NCBI GenBank assembly: GCA_017395045.1
Contig: JAFPWG010000001.1
Span: forward strand, 91,446-155,445
Length of the DNA: 64,000 nucleotides
DNA from: Bacteroidales bacterium
GTDB lineage: Bacteria > Bacteroidota > Bacteroidia > Bacteroidales > UBA932
Reading direction: 5' to 3'
Under the pieces are notes generated by a model. The model was not told where the DNA came from. It worked only from the letters and a program-made list of their open reading frames with translations, and ran no database searches. The translations under genes were made by a program, and so were the position numbers. Positions 9,442 to 21,289 of the stretch are shown here, piece after piece; the first letter of the stretch is position 1, and each line of letters opens with the position of its first letter.

Positions 9442-12231
9442 ATGAAACAGTTGATTTCAAGATACATTGCGCTTGTCGGCGGCTTTCTGGCAGCCGTGAG
9501 CCTGTCGGCCCAGGAGTATGGCACGGGTGCCATCTCCACCGCCTCGGGGGAAGAACTGTACAAGGTCGAGAACGTCAATCTCTCGAATACTTTCGCAGGT
9601 GCCTTCTCCGGACTGACCGTGATGCAGGGGAGCGGCGAACTGGGCAACAACACCGCCAAGTGGCTGATCCGCGGAATGGGATCCTATGGCGTGGGCTCCT
9701 GGTCCACCGCCAAGATCTTCGTGGACGGCTTCGAGGTGAACAAGGAGTACATGACCGCGATCTCGCCGGCCGAGATTGAGAAGGTGGAGATCCTCAAGGA
9801 CGCCGCCGCCCTGGCCCTGTACGGGGAAAGGGGTGCGAACGGCGTGATCCGGATCACTACCCGCCGCGGCCGGGAGGGCCAGACGACGGTGAATGCCCGG
9901 ATCCGTTCCGGTGCCCAGGCGCCGACCATCCTGAACAAACCGCTCGGGTCCTACGAATTCGCCTCCCTCTATAACCAGGCCGTGTCCAACGACAAAGGGA
10001 TGGTCTGGACACCCTTCTATACTCCGGAGCAGATGACTGCCTACCAGGACGGGACCGGCGTGGACGTGGACTGGTATTCGAAGGCGCTCCAGCCCCTCGG
10101 AACGTTCCGGGATGCCGACGTGATCCTGAACGGCGGCTCCCGGGATGCCCGGTACAACATCAATCTGGACTACATGGGCAGCAACGGCCTGTTGAGCGCC
10201 CGGAATACCGACCAGACGAAGAACCTGGGATACAACCGGTTCAACCTCCGTGCGAACCTGGACTTCAATGTCCTGAAGATCTTCGAGGTCCGCTTCGACA
10301 TGGGCGGCCGGATCGAGCAGCTGCACCGTCCGAACTATTCGGTGTCCACCCTGTTCGGCAACCTGGCGAAGTACCCTTCCAACATCTATGAGGTCTTCGA
10401 TGATGCCGAGAGTAGCCACCTCAGCGGTACGGCCGTGTATCCGAACAACCCGTACGCCTCCGTGCACGAACTCGGCTGGTATTCGTACAAGGGCCGCAGC
10501 CTGCAGACCAACCTGGCCGTGCGGGAGCGCCTGGACATGATTGCCAAGGGTCTTTACCTGGAGGAGGCGGTCTCGCTGTACAGCTACACGCTGAGCACCT
10601 ATTCCAAGACGAAGAACTATGCCCGCTGGCACGGCGGGGTGACCACGACGACCGACGAGACCACGACCATCACGGCCAGCGGATACGGTTCCGCCGGCAT
10701 GCAGGACTGGAAGCAGGGCCGGGTGACCCTGGGGTACGACAAGGAGACGGGTCCGCATTATGTCAATGCGGCCTTGAACTTCGGCGTGTCGGCCTACAAG
10801 GGCGACGGTTACTTCTCCTACAAGTACAATACGGCGAACCTGAACGGCTATCTCCGGTATGACTATGGCCACCGCTATATCCTGGAGGCCGCTTTCTCCG
10901 AGTACGGCAACGACGCCTACGCCAAGGGACACCGCTGGGCTTTCTATCCTACGGGTTCCGCCGCCTGGGTGATTTCCAACGAGCCGTTCCTGAAGGGCTC
11001 CGCCTTCGACCTGCTGAAGGTCAGGGCTTCGGTCGGCCTGTCCGGCATGTCCGATTCCGGTGCCACGTCGGTTCTGTCCAACTATTCCTCCAACGGCCGC
11101 TATCTGTTCAAGGACTACTTTACTTCCAGCTACATCGGCGCCTTCTATACGGGATCCGGAACCCCTTCATGGCAGAGCTCCCTCGTCTCGATGTTCGTTC
11201 CGAACGAGAACGCTCATGCCGAGAAGAGCCTGAAGTACAACGTGGGCCTGGACGCCCGTATCGGCGGTTTCTCCCTGAGCGCCGACGCGTTCCTGGACAA
11301 GCGTTCGGATATCCTCACGCTTGACAACTCCCTGATGGGTTACTACGGCAAGCAGTACAGCTTCTCCAACATCGGCAAGATGACCAACAAGGGTTTCGAA
11401 GTGGAGATGGCCTATGCCGGCGGCTGCGGTGACTTCGGATACGGGGTGCACGGGAACGTCGCCTATGCGCACAATACCATCGACTATATGGCGGAAGTCC
11501 CCCCGGCCAACGCTTTCAGCGCCCAGACCGGCCGTCCGTTTGGGACCTACATCGGCCTGGTGGCCGACGGATTCTTTGGGACCGAGGACTTCGACGACGC
11601 AGGAAACCTCGTCTCCGGACTTCCGATGCCGGCTTTCGGCAGCGTCCAGCCGGGTGACGTGAAGTATCTGGACCTGGACAAGAACGGGGTCGTAGACCAG
11701 AACGACGTAACCAAGATCGGCCGCAGCTGGGTTCCGGAATGGAGCTTCGCTTTCGGCGGCCGCATCACCTGGAAGGGCTTCGACCTCGAATGCCTGTTCC
11801 AGGGTGTCGCGGGCGTCTCCGCGAACCTCCTGGACAACTGGAACCAGACGGTCGCCTTCGTGGACAACGGGAACGCCTACGCACTGGCCAAAGGTGCCTG
11901 GGCCTATTATCCGACCGAAGGCATCGACAACCGGGCGAATGCTACCTATCCGCGCCTGACCACCCAGGGCAATTCCAACAACTACCGGACGAGTTCCCTG
12001 TGGATCAAGGATGCATCCTTCTTGAAACTGAGAAACCTGGAGATCGGCTATACGATCATTACCGAACGCGTTGAAAAGGTCGCCATCAAGACTGTCCGCT
12101 GTTTTGTCAACGGGCAGAACCTGCTGACGGTCAGTCCGGTCATGAAGGAGTTCAACCTCGATCCCGAGAACTTCTCCGGTCTGTATCCGGCCCTGAAGTC
12201 CGTCAACGCCGGCGTTTCCGTAACCTTCTAA
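9442..12231 (+). CDS. SusC-like TonB-dependent transporter without the N-terminal carboxypeptidase-D-like domain (pair 2)
   Basis: About 929 residues from ATG 9442 (ATG 9433 adds three). After a signal peptide ending SLSAQ the protein goes almost directly into the plug domain: GAISTASGEEL, then LIRGMGSYG...IFVDGFEVN and LKDAAALALYGERGANGVI. The 80-90 residue carboxypeptidase-D-like domain seen in the pair 1 SusC is absent, which explains its shorter length. The barrel ends GVSVTF with the final aromatic residue. It is co-transcribed with its SusD (12 bp gap). Two SusCD pairs in one operon suggest uptake of two product classes, but this is inference. Confidence 0.93.
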   Translation: MKQLISRYIALVGGFLAAVSLSAQEYGTGAISTASGEELYKVENVNLSNTFAGAFSGLTVMQGSGELGNNTAKWLIRGMGSYGVGSWSTAKIFVDGFEVNKEYMTAISPAEIEKVEILKDAAALALYGERGANGVIRITTRRGREGQTTVNARIRSGAQAPTILNKPLGSYEFASLYNQAVSNDKGMVWTPFYTPEQMTAYQDGTGVDVDWYSKALQPLGTFRDADVILNGGSRDARYNINLDYMGSNGLLSARNTDQTKNLGYNRFNLRANLDFNVLKIFEVRFDMGGRIEQLHRPNYSVSTLFGNLAKYPSNIYEVFDDAESSHLSGTAVYPNNPYASVHELGWYSYKGRSLQTNLAVRERLDMIAKGLYLEEAVSLYSYTLSTYSKTKNYARWHGGVTTTTDETTTITASGYGSAGMQDWKQGRVTLGYDKETGPHYVNAALNFGVSAYKGDGYFSYKYNTANLNGYLRYDYGHRYILEAAFSEYGNDAYAKGHRWAFYPTGSAAWVISNEPFLKGSAFDLLKVRASVGLSGMSDSGATSVLSNYSSNGRYLFKDYFTSSYIGAFYTGSGTPSWQSSLVSMFVPNENAHAEKSLKYNVGLDARIGGFSLSADAFLDKRSDILTLDNSLMGYYGKQYSFSNIGKMTNKGFEVEMAYAGGCGDFGYGVHGNVAYAHNTIDYMAEVPPANAFSAQTGRPFGTYIGLVADGFFGTEDFDDAGNLVSGLPMPAFGSVQPGDVKYLDLDKNGVVDQNDVTKIGRSWVPEWSFAFGGRITWKGFDLECLFQGVAGVSANLLDNWNQTVAFVDNGNAYALAKGAWAYYPTEGIDNRANATYPRLTTQGNSNNYRTSSLWIKDASFLKLRNLEIGYTIITERVEKVAIKTVRCFVNGQNLLTVSPVMKEFNLDPENFSGLYPALKSVNAGVSVTF

Positions 12232-12243
12232 AATGCTGTTGAT

Positions 12244-13905
12244 ATGAAAACAAGATATATCATCCTTGCCTGCGCCGCCGTCCTCGCCGTTTCCTGCGAC
12301 AAGTTCCTGGATACGAGCCTGGACCTGAACGCCACCGGCGAGACCGTGCAGACCAACCGCGGTACTATCTGGAGTTTCGCCAACGCTTTCTATTCCCCGA
12401 TCATCTACGGGTACGGAGTGCTGGACGGCAACCTGTTCGCGGCCGCGTCCGACGAGGCCCAGCAGACCGCCGCTTCCTCCAACGCCCTGTATTTCAACAA
12501 GGGAATACTGAATTCGAGCGTGAACCCGCTGTGGACCTACTATAACAACTGTTACGAAGGGATCCGTGCGGCGAACTACTTCCTGGACTACGTGTCCGAC
12601 GGCAAGGGACAGGCTCTGCTGGAAATGAACCGCAACCTTGTCACCGATGCCGTGAACTATGCCCGTGACATGGCTTCCCTGAACTGGTACATCGCCGAGG
12701 CACACGTCGCCCGCGCCTACTACTACGCGGAACTGATCAAGATGTACGGCGGCGTTCCGATCGTGGAGATGACCCAGGAGCAGAGCGGGGGAGAACTCAT
12801 CGGACGTTCTTCCTACGACGACTGCGTGGAGTACATCGTCAGCGAGATCGACAACTGGAAGGACAAGCTTGCCCTGAACTGGAAGGACGACAATACCCGG
12901 GAAGGCCGTTTCACCCTGGGCGCCGCCCTGGCCATCAAGGCCCGCGTCCTGCTGTATGCCGCCTCCCCGCTGCACAATCCCACCGGCGACCGCGCCAAGT
13001 GGGTAAGGGCCGCCGAAGCCGCGAACGAGCTCATTTCCAATCCGGATCTCTCCTATTCCCTGGACAGCGACTATGAGGGCCTCTTCCGCGGTGGAAACTC
13101 CCTTTCCAGCAAGGAAGCCATCTATATTGTCCGGCGCGATGTATCCAATACGATGGAGACGAACAACTATCCGATCGCCACGTCCGGCGGCAAGAGCGGC
13201 GTGTGTCCGACCCAGAACCTGGTGTCGGCCTACGAGTACATCGGTGAGCCCGATCCGGCGAATCCCTATGCCAACCGCGACCCGCGCCTGACGGCCTCGG
13301 TCGTCACCAACGGCAGCACCTGGAACGGCCGCGTGATCGCCCAGGCCGCCGGGGAGACCGACGACATGGCGAAGACCAATGCCAGCCGTACCGGCTTCTA
13401 CCTGAAGAAGTTCCTCACGGACGGACTGAACCTCACCCAGGGCCAGACCGCCCAGCATAACTGGATCGCCTACCGCTATGCGGAAGTGCTCCTGAACTAT
13501 GCCGAGGCCGTGAACGAGGCCTGGGGCCCCGCGACGGTGCCCGCCGGTTTCCCGATGAGCGCTGCCGATGCCCTGCAGCAGGTGCGTGACCGCGCCAGCG
13601 TGAGCCTTCCGGCCGTGGATGCCGGTACCGTCGATTCCTTCCGGGCCGCCGTCAAGCACGAACGCCAGGTGGAACTCGCCTTTGAGGATCACCGTTATTG
13701 GGATCTGCTCCGCTGGCGTGATGCGATGGACGTTCTGAACAAGCCCGTACAGGGCGTGAAGATCACCCGTTCCGGCGACAACTGGCAGTACAAAGTGGTG
13801 GATGTGGCGGACCGGGTGTTCGCCGAGCGCAACTATTACCTGCCGCTGATGCGTTCCGAGATCGAAAACGCCGGCGGTTCCCTGGATCAAAACCCCGGAT
13901 ATTGA
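12244..13905 (+). CDS. SusD/RagB-like outer-membrane lipoprotein (pair 2)
   Basis: 553 residues with lipobox AVSC at residues 15-18. SusD features are clear: KFLDTSLD near the mature N-terminus, HVARAYYYAELIKMYGGVPIV in the middle, and the C-terminal RYAEVLLNYAEAVNEAW with VELAFEDHRYWDLLRWRD, ending LDQNPGY. It pairs with the shortened SusC upstream. It shares only family-level similarity with the pair 1 SusD, so the pairs are not a recent duplication. The next gene starts 1 bp after its stop. Confidence 0.95.
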   Translation: MKTRYIILACAAVLAVSCDKFLDTSLDLNATGETVQTNRGTIWSFANAFYSPIIYGYGVLDGNLFAAASDEAQQTAASSNALYFNKGILNSSVNPLWTYYNNCYEGIRAANYFLDYVSDGKGQALLEMNRNLVTDAVNYARDMASLNWYIAEAHVARAYYYAELIKMYGGVPIVEMTQEQSGGELIGRSSYDDCVEYIVSEIDNWKDKLALNWKDDNTREGRFTLGAALAIKARVLLYAASPLHNPTGDRAKWVRAAEAANELISNPDLSYSLDSDYEGLFRGGNSLSSKEAIYIVRRDVSNTMETNNYPIATSGGKSGVCPTQNLVSAYEYIGEPDPANPYANRDPRLTASVVTNGSTWNGRVIAQAAGETDDMAKTNASRTGFYLKKFLTDGLNLTQGQTAQHNWIAYRYAEVLLNYAEAVNEAWGPATVPAGFPMSAADALQQVRDRASVSLPAVDAGTVDSFRAAVKHERQVELAFEDHRYWDLLRWRDAMDVLNKPVQGVKITRSGDNWQYKVVDVADRVFAERNYYLPLMRSEIENAGGSLDQNPGY

Positions 13906-13906
13906 T

Positions 13907-15553
13907 ATGAAACGCGTTATCGTCCTTTTCTTCGCGGCGCTGGCCGCCCTTTCCGCCGCGGCGCAGATCGTCTCGGTGGAAGGCCCTTCAACCCGTGTCC
14001 CGCAGTACGGCAGGGCCGACTTTACGGTGGTCCTGACCGGAACCTGGAATAATCCTTATCTCCAGGAGGAGGCGTGTCTGGACATGGTTCTGACGGCTCC
14101 TTCCGGCAAGACGCTCATCCTCCCGTGTTTCTATGTGGAAGGGGAAAGCGGATCGGCGAGCCGCTGGGCCGCCCGGTTCACTCCGCAGGAGAAGGGACGG
14201 TACACGTATGTCTTTAGATATGCCCAGAACGGCCGGCCCGTCTCGGAGTCCCCGCAGGGGAGCTTCGAGACCGGGAAGCCGACCGGAAACGGCATCCTGC
14301 ATACGCGGGACAACTGGACCCTCGCATTTGACGACGGTACCCCGTTCCGGGGCGTTGCCGAGAACATCTGCTGGGAATCCCGCGACAGTGACGACTCCAA
14401 GTTCTTCAAGGAGCTCCATGAGCAGGGCGACCGGTACAACTACGACGTGATGCTTCCGCAGTTCGCGGGGGCGGGCGGCAACTTCTGCCGCCTCTGGATG
14501 TGTTCCTGGAATTTCCCGATCGACCGGCAGCGTCATTTCAACAACCGTCGGTATACCGAGTCGGACGAGTATATGAACCCCAGTGCCGTAGCCCGTCTGG
14601 ACCATGCGGTGGAGTTGGGGGAGAACCTGGGCGTGCATTTCATGCTGTGCATGGGACCGGGAAATGCGCGGACGGGACACGATTTCTTCGTTTCGCCCGA
14701 GGCGAAGGCCCGTCACCGCAACTACCTCCGCTATATCGTGGCCCGCTGGGGCTACAGTCCGGCCATCGGCATGTGGGAGTTCTTCAACGAGATCGACAAC
14801 ATCCAGTTCCGCGACCAGCGGAATCCGATTCCCGCGGCGGACATCGTCGCCTGGCATGCGGAGATGGCTGCTTACCTGAAATCCATCGATCCGTTCGGCC
14901 ACATTGTCACGACCTCCATCTCTCACCGCGACCTGGCAGGACTGAATGATGTGAAGGATATGGACATCAACCAGAAGCACATCTACCGGGCCACTTCCTC
15001 GATGCCGGAGACCATCGTCCGGTACGAGAAGGCGCACGGAAAGCCCTATGTCATCGGTGAGTTCAGCTATGAGTGGGACTGGTCCAAGAACTTCGACGAC
15101 TTCGCCGAGGACATGGACCTGGACTTCAAGCGCGGGCTCTGGTACGGCATTTTCTCGCCGACGCCCGTTACCCCGATGAGCTGGTGGTGGGAGTACTTCG
15201 AGAACCGCGGGCTGGTCCCGTATTTCCGGAACGTCCGGTATGTCAACGACCGGATGCTCAAGTACGGAAAGGGCTCGTTCGAGCCGGTCCCCGTGCAGGC
15301 CGGCGACGCCGAGGCCTTCGCAGTCCGCTGTGGAGGACGGATGTATGTGTATGCCTACAATCCTTCTTCGCAGCCGGTATCCGCCCTCGGCATCCCGATG
15401 GCGGAAGCCTTGCGGATCGCTCCCAAGGTGGTTCCGTTCGACTTCGGGAAGGCCCGTTTCCGGGGTGGCAGGCGAATCAAACCGGAGAACGGCGTCCTGA
15501 CCATTCCGGTGAACCTCGCTCCCCGCAGTGAGATCCTGTTTGAAATCAAATAG
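13907..15553 (+). CDS. DUF5060 plus GH5-like glycoside hydrolase
   Basis: 548 residues with a signal peptide ending SAAAQ and no lipobox, so probably periplasmic. Residues about 20-120 resemble the beta-sandwich DUF5060 domain found before clan GH-A hydrolases. The catalytic barrel (about 130-470) carries two well-placed glutamates: Glu295 in WEFFNEID as the likely acid/base and Glu385 in VIGEFSYEW as the likely nucleophile. Proteins of this design are often labelled beta-mannanase or cellulase, but the exact family and subfamily cannot be fixed by eye. In this operon it probably trims imported oligosaccharides. Confidence 0.72.
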   Translation: MKRVIVLFFAALAALSAAAQIVSVEGPSTRVPQYGRADFTVVLTGTWNNPYLQEEACLDMVLTAPSGKTLILPCFYVEGESGSASRWAARFTPQEKGRYTYVFRYAQNGRPVSESPQGSFETGKPTGNGILHTRDNWTLAFDDGTPFRGVAENICWESRDSDDSKFFKELHEQGDRYNYDVMLPQFAGAGGNFCRLWMCSWNFPIDRQRHFNNRRYTESDEYMNPSAVARLDHAVELGENLGVHFMLCMGPGNARTGHDFFVSPEAKARHRNYLRYIVARWGYSPAIGMWEFFNEIDNIQFRDQRNPIPAADIVAWHAEMAAYLKSIDPFGHIVTTSISHRDLAGLNDVKDMDINQKHIYRATSSMPETIVRYEKAHGKPYVIGEFSYEWDWSKNFDDFAEDMDLDFKRGLWYGIFSPTPVTPMSWWWEYFENRGLVPYFRNVRYVNDRMLKYGKGSFEPVPVQAGDAEAFAVRCGGRMYVYAYNPSSQPVSALGIPMAEALRIAPKVVPFDFGKARFRGGRRIKPENGVLTIPVNLAPRSEILFEIK

Positions 15554-15560
15554 AAAAAAG

Positions 15561-18154
<2,594 letters not shown>

Positions 18155-18172
18155 AGATTAAATTTACACGAT

Positions 18173-20116
18173 ATGAAAAAAGCATTGATTCTTCTGGTTC
18201 CCGCCCTGGCGCTCCTGGCGTCCTGCGGAGATGCGATTGAACTGCCCGACGTGGACGGTTCCGGGAATACACCCGACGAAGTGACTCCTGAGCCGCCCGT
18301 GTCGGGAGATGTGGTGTTCACGGCTACGGCCGAGGACCTCGCCGACGGAAGCCAGCTGGCCTGGAAGACGGGAGACCAGATCCTCCTGTCGGACGGGACG
18401 ACGGTCCAGACCCTGTCCAACCGGGCTGCAGCCGGTCCGGTGGCCGAATTCCCGGGCAAGATTGCGGAAGGAAAGACCTCTTTCGTAGCGGTTTATCCCG
18501 CGGCGTCAGGCGTCTCCCTGCAGGGGACGACGGCTACTTTCGAAGTCCCTACCGGCCAGACCGGTGCAGGTCCCTCCTACCGTGTGGCCAAAGCCACGGG
18601 AACCCTTCTGTATTTCCGCAGCCTGGTGTCCGAAATCCGTTTTACCGTGGGATATGAAGGCGTGACCAAGGTCCGTTTCCAGACCACCGGTGAGAAGATC
18701 GCCGGTAAGGTGACCGTCGACTATTCGGGCTCCGATCCTGTCGTCACCGCTACGGATGACTACGTGGAGGTGACCGGTACGTTCGAACCCGGCAAGACCT
18801 ATTCGTTCTCCGCGCTCCCCGGTTCCATCGAGGGGTATACCGTCGTGGCCTATTCCGGCGACAAGGAGACGGCCCACGTGAGCGGCGGCGCAGTGGAACT
18901 GAAGAAGGGCATCCCGGCGAATCTGCCGGCTTTCCAGCAGGACATCCCCACCTATCGCATCACCAACATGTGGGTGTGCGGAGGTACTGGTCCGGAGTAT
19001 GGCGGCGCAGGGGTCATCGACATCCTCACAAAGCCCAACTATTTCAATGAAGAGGACGGCCGCGGCATCACGGCGCTCAAGGACAACTATTACCAGCTCC
19101 GTCCGGACGGCACGTTTGTCAATTATGCCGGGGAGGATGGCCGCAACTGGTGGTTCGTCTATTCCGGAAGCGTGAATCCCGCGAACGGAAAGGACCTGGA
19201 CCTCAGGAAGTTCTATGATGTCCTCCCGCTCTCCGAAGGCCGGTACGCCCTCGATGGGAACACTGTGACTTTCACAAAGGCCGATGGAAGCACCACACAA
19301 GCCCTGTTCCTGGGCCCCGGCACCTATGAGGTCCCGGGCGCGGGCGGCAAGTCCGTGACCATCACGCGCCAGGCGCTGGCCTTCACCATCACGGGCGGCA
19401 AGGACGACTGGAACAACATCTACAAGGACTATGACAAGATCGCGGCCCGGCCGCGCGCCCTGTTCATCGAGATGGAAGCGATGCCGGACGGCTTCCTCGT
19501 TCCTGCGGCTTCCCAGACGACGGACGCCGACTTCGAGTACGTGGAACCGGGCAGCACTTTCGATTGGGCCAGCCTGCCCGGCAGTTGGAATGTCTTTGGC
19601 GGCAATGCGTCTCCGTTCGGCATCTGGGTGCTCGGCGGTTCCGGTGACGACCCGGCCTTTGTGAGCCCGATCGACAAGAGCTGGGACTGGGACGACACCA
19701 TCTGGAAGGAATCTGATAACGGCTTCGTAATCGCCGTCACCTCGATGGAGGGCACGACCGTCAAGGGAACTACCAACTGGTGGGCCGGAGACGACGGTGC
19801 GTTCTGGAATTATACCTGGAAGGGCACCGGCGAGGATCTGTCCCGGTTCTACAACATGATTCCGAAGGGTAAGCATGAGTTCACCCTGGACATGAAGTCC
19901 ATGACGGTCACCTACGATAACGGCCGTGTCGCCAAGTTCCTGACGCCGGGCACTCACGAGTTCGTCTATGGCAAGACCATCGATGTCCGCGACAATTGCT
20001 TCGCCCTGGCCTTCCACCTGATGGATCCGATTCCGGCGACGGACCAGCGTTGGACCGATGTAGACCGTTTCGTGAATGCTCCGCTGGAGTATGTGATCAT
20101 GTTCGAGAAGCAGTAA
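18173..20116 (+). CDS. large lipoprotein with two tandem repeats, probable surface glycan-binding protein
   Basis: 647 residues. The lipobox is LLASC, followed by an acidic Pro-rich stretch. Residues about 45-255 look like a fimbrillin-like beta domain (VVFTATAEDL, LAWKTGDQILLSDG). Two related modules follow at about 263-435 and 470-647. Shared landmarks are a Gly- and Trp-rich start (MWVCGG / IWVLGG), an RKFYDVLP / SRFYNMIP segment, a GTYEVPG / GTHEFVYG segment and an ALAF strand. The second module also resembles the C-terminal part of the lipoprotein at 1766-2806. No catalytic motif is seen. Position among the PUL enzymes and the aromatic content suggest glycan binding. This is inference, and the fold is unassigned. 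Confidence 0.65.
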   Translation: MKKALILLVPALALLASCGDAIELPDVDGSGNTPDEVTPEPPVSGDVVFTATAEDLADGSQLAWKTGDQILLSDGTTVQTLSNRAAAGPVAEFPGKIAEGKTSFVAVYPAASGVSLQGTTATFEVPTGQTGAGPSYRVAKATGTLLYFRSLVSEIRFTVGYEGVTKVRFQTTGEKIAGKVTVDYSGSDPVVTATDDYVEVTGTFEPGKTYSFSALPGSIEGYTVVAYSGDKETAHVSGGAVELKKGIPANLPAFQQDIPTYRITNMWVCGGTGPEYGGAGVIDILTKPNYFNEEDGRGITALKDNYYQLRPDGTFVNYAGEDGRNWWFVYSGSVNPANGKDLDLRKFYDVLPLSEGRYALDGNTVTFTKADGSTTQALFLGPGTYEVPGAGGKSVTITRQALAFTITGGKDDWNNIYKDYDKIAARPRALFIEMEAMPDGFLVPAASQTTDADFEYVEPGSTFDWASLPGSWNVFGGNASPFGIWVLGGSGDDPAFVSPIDKSWDWDDTIWKESDNGFVIAVTSMEGTTVKGTTNWWAGDDGAFWNYTWKGTGEDLSRFYNMIPKGKHEFTLDMKSMTVTYDNGRVAKFLTPGTHEFVYGKTIDVRDNCFALAFHLMDPIPATDQRWTDVDRFVNAPLEYVIMFEKQ

Positions 20117-20117
20117 T

Positions 20118-21284
20118 ATGATGGATTTCAAGGAAAGAATGGCGTGGCTCACGGAGAGCCACGCCTCCCTCCTTTCCAGGAAAAATGTCCCGTTGGAGGG
20201 AAACGGCGTTTACGAGCGCTATAAATATCCGGTTCTGACGGCAGAACACGCTCCGCTGTTCTGGAGGTATGACCTGGACGAGAAGACGAATCCTTACCTG
20301 ATGGAGCGCTTCGGTATCCATGCCGTGATGAACAGCGGTGCAATCAAATGGAAAGGAAAATATGTGCTGGTCTGTCGCGTCGAGGGCGCGGACCGGAAGA
20401 GCTTCTTCGCCGTTGCGGAGAGCCCGAACGGAGTGGATAACTTCCGCTTCTGGGACCGTCCGATCACGATGCCGGAGTGGGAAGAGCCCGCCACCAACGT
20501 GTACGACATGCGCCTGACGGCACACGAGGACGGTTGGATCTACGGAATCTTCTGCGTGGAGCGGAAGGATCCGGCCGCGGCTCCCGGCGACTTGTCGTCG
20601 GCCGTTGCAACTGCAGGCATCGCCCGGACAAAGGACCTCGTGAACTGGGAGCGGCTCCCGGACCTGGTAAGTACGACCCAGCAGCGGAACGTGGTGCTTC
20701 ATCCGGAGTTCGTGAAAGGGAAATATGCCCTTTATACGCGTCCGCAGGATGGTTTCATCGACGCCGGAAACGGCGGTGGCATCGGCGGCGCACTGGTGGA
20801 TTCGATGGAGCACGCGGTCATTTCGGACAACGAGCGGATTATCAATTTCCGGCATTACCACACCATCAAGGAAGTCAAGAACGGGGAAGGACCGGCTCCC
20901 ATCAAGACACCCCAGGGCTGGCTTCACCTGGCGCACGGCGTGCGCGGCTGCGCCAGCGGCCTCCGCTACGTGCTGTATATGTACATGACGGCGCTGGACG
21001 ATCCCACCCGCGTGATTGCGGAGCCCGCCGGTTTCTTCATGGCTCCGGAAGGGGAGGAGTACATCGGTGACGTGATGAACGTGCTGTTCACGAACGGCTG
21101 GATCGCCGATGAAGACGGTAAGGTATTCATCTACTATGCGTCGTCCGACACCCGGATGCATGTGGCCACCTCCACGGTGGACCGCCTGGTGGACTACTGC
21201 CTGCACACGGCCCCGGACGGTCTCCGGACCGGCCTGTCGGTGGAAACCCTGAACCGCCTGATCGACAAGAATCTGAACAGATAG
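20118..21284 (+). CDS. GH130 beta-1,4-mannosyl-glucose phosphorylase
   Basis: 388 residues with no signal peptide, so cytoplasmic. The five-bladed propeller family is recognised from the N-terminal RMAWLTESHASLLSRKN and NSGAIKWKGKYVLVCRVEG, YDMRLTAHEDGWIYGIFC, and RPQDGFIDAGNGGGIG. These match the GH130_1 type that converts 4-O-beta-mannosyl-glucose and phosphate into mannose-1-phosphate and glucose. The aspartate in NVYDMRL is the residue expected to act as acid. Together with the 2-epimerase at 34229 it would complete the known mannobiose route. The start overlaps nothing and lies 1 bp after the preceding stop; ATG 20121 is an alternative. Confidence 0.92.
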   Translation: MMDFKERMAWLTESHASLLSRKNVPLEGNGVYERYKYPVLTAEHAPLFWRYDLDEKTNPYLMERFGIHAVMNSGAIKWKGKYVLVCRVEGADRKSFFAVAESPNGVDNFRFWDRPITMPEWEEPATNVYDMRLTAHEDGWIYGIFCVERKDPAAAPGDLSSAVATAGIARTKDLVNWERLPDLVSTTQQRNVVLHPEFVKGKYALYTRPQDGFIDAGNGGGIGGALVDSMEHAVISDNERIINFRHYHTIKEVKNGEGPAPIKTPQGWLHLAHGVRGCASGLRYVLYMYMTALDDPTRVIAEPAGFFMAPEGEEYIGDVMNVLFTNGWIADEDGKVFIYYASSDTRMHVATSTVDRLVDYCLHTAPDGLRTGLSVETLNRLIDKNLNR

Positions 21285-21289
21285 GAAGT

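Noticed and set aside
1781-13890. Very long minus-strand open frames (for example 1781-4246, 4135-7674, 11167-13890) opposite the PUL genes
   Set aside because: They run exactly antisense to genes with clear families, and their translations are rich in Val, Gly, Arg and His without domains. They arise from the GC-rich codon use of the true genes.
18155-18172. TAAATTTA before the large PUL lipoprotein as an internal promoter
   Set aside because: The nearest TTTG is 27 bp upstream, and the gap is short enough for continued operon transcription.
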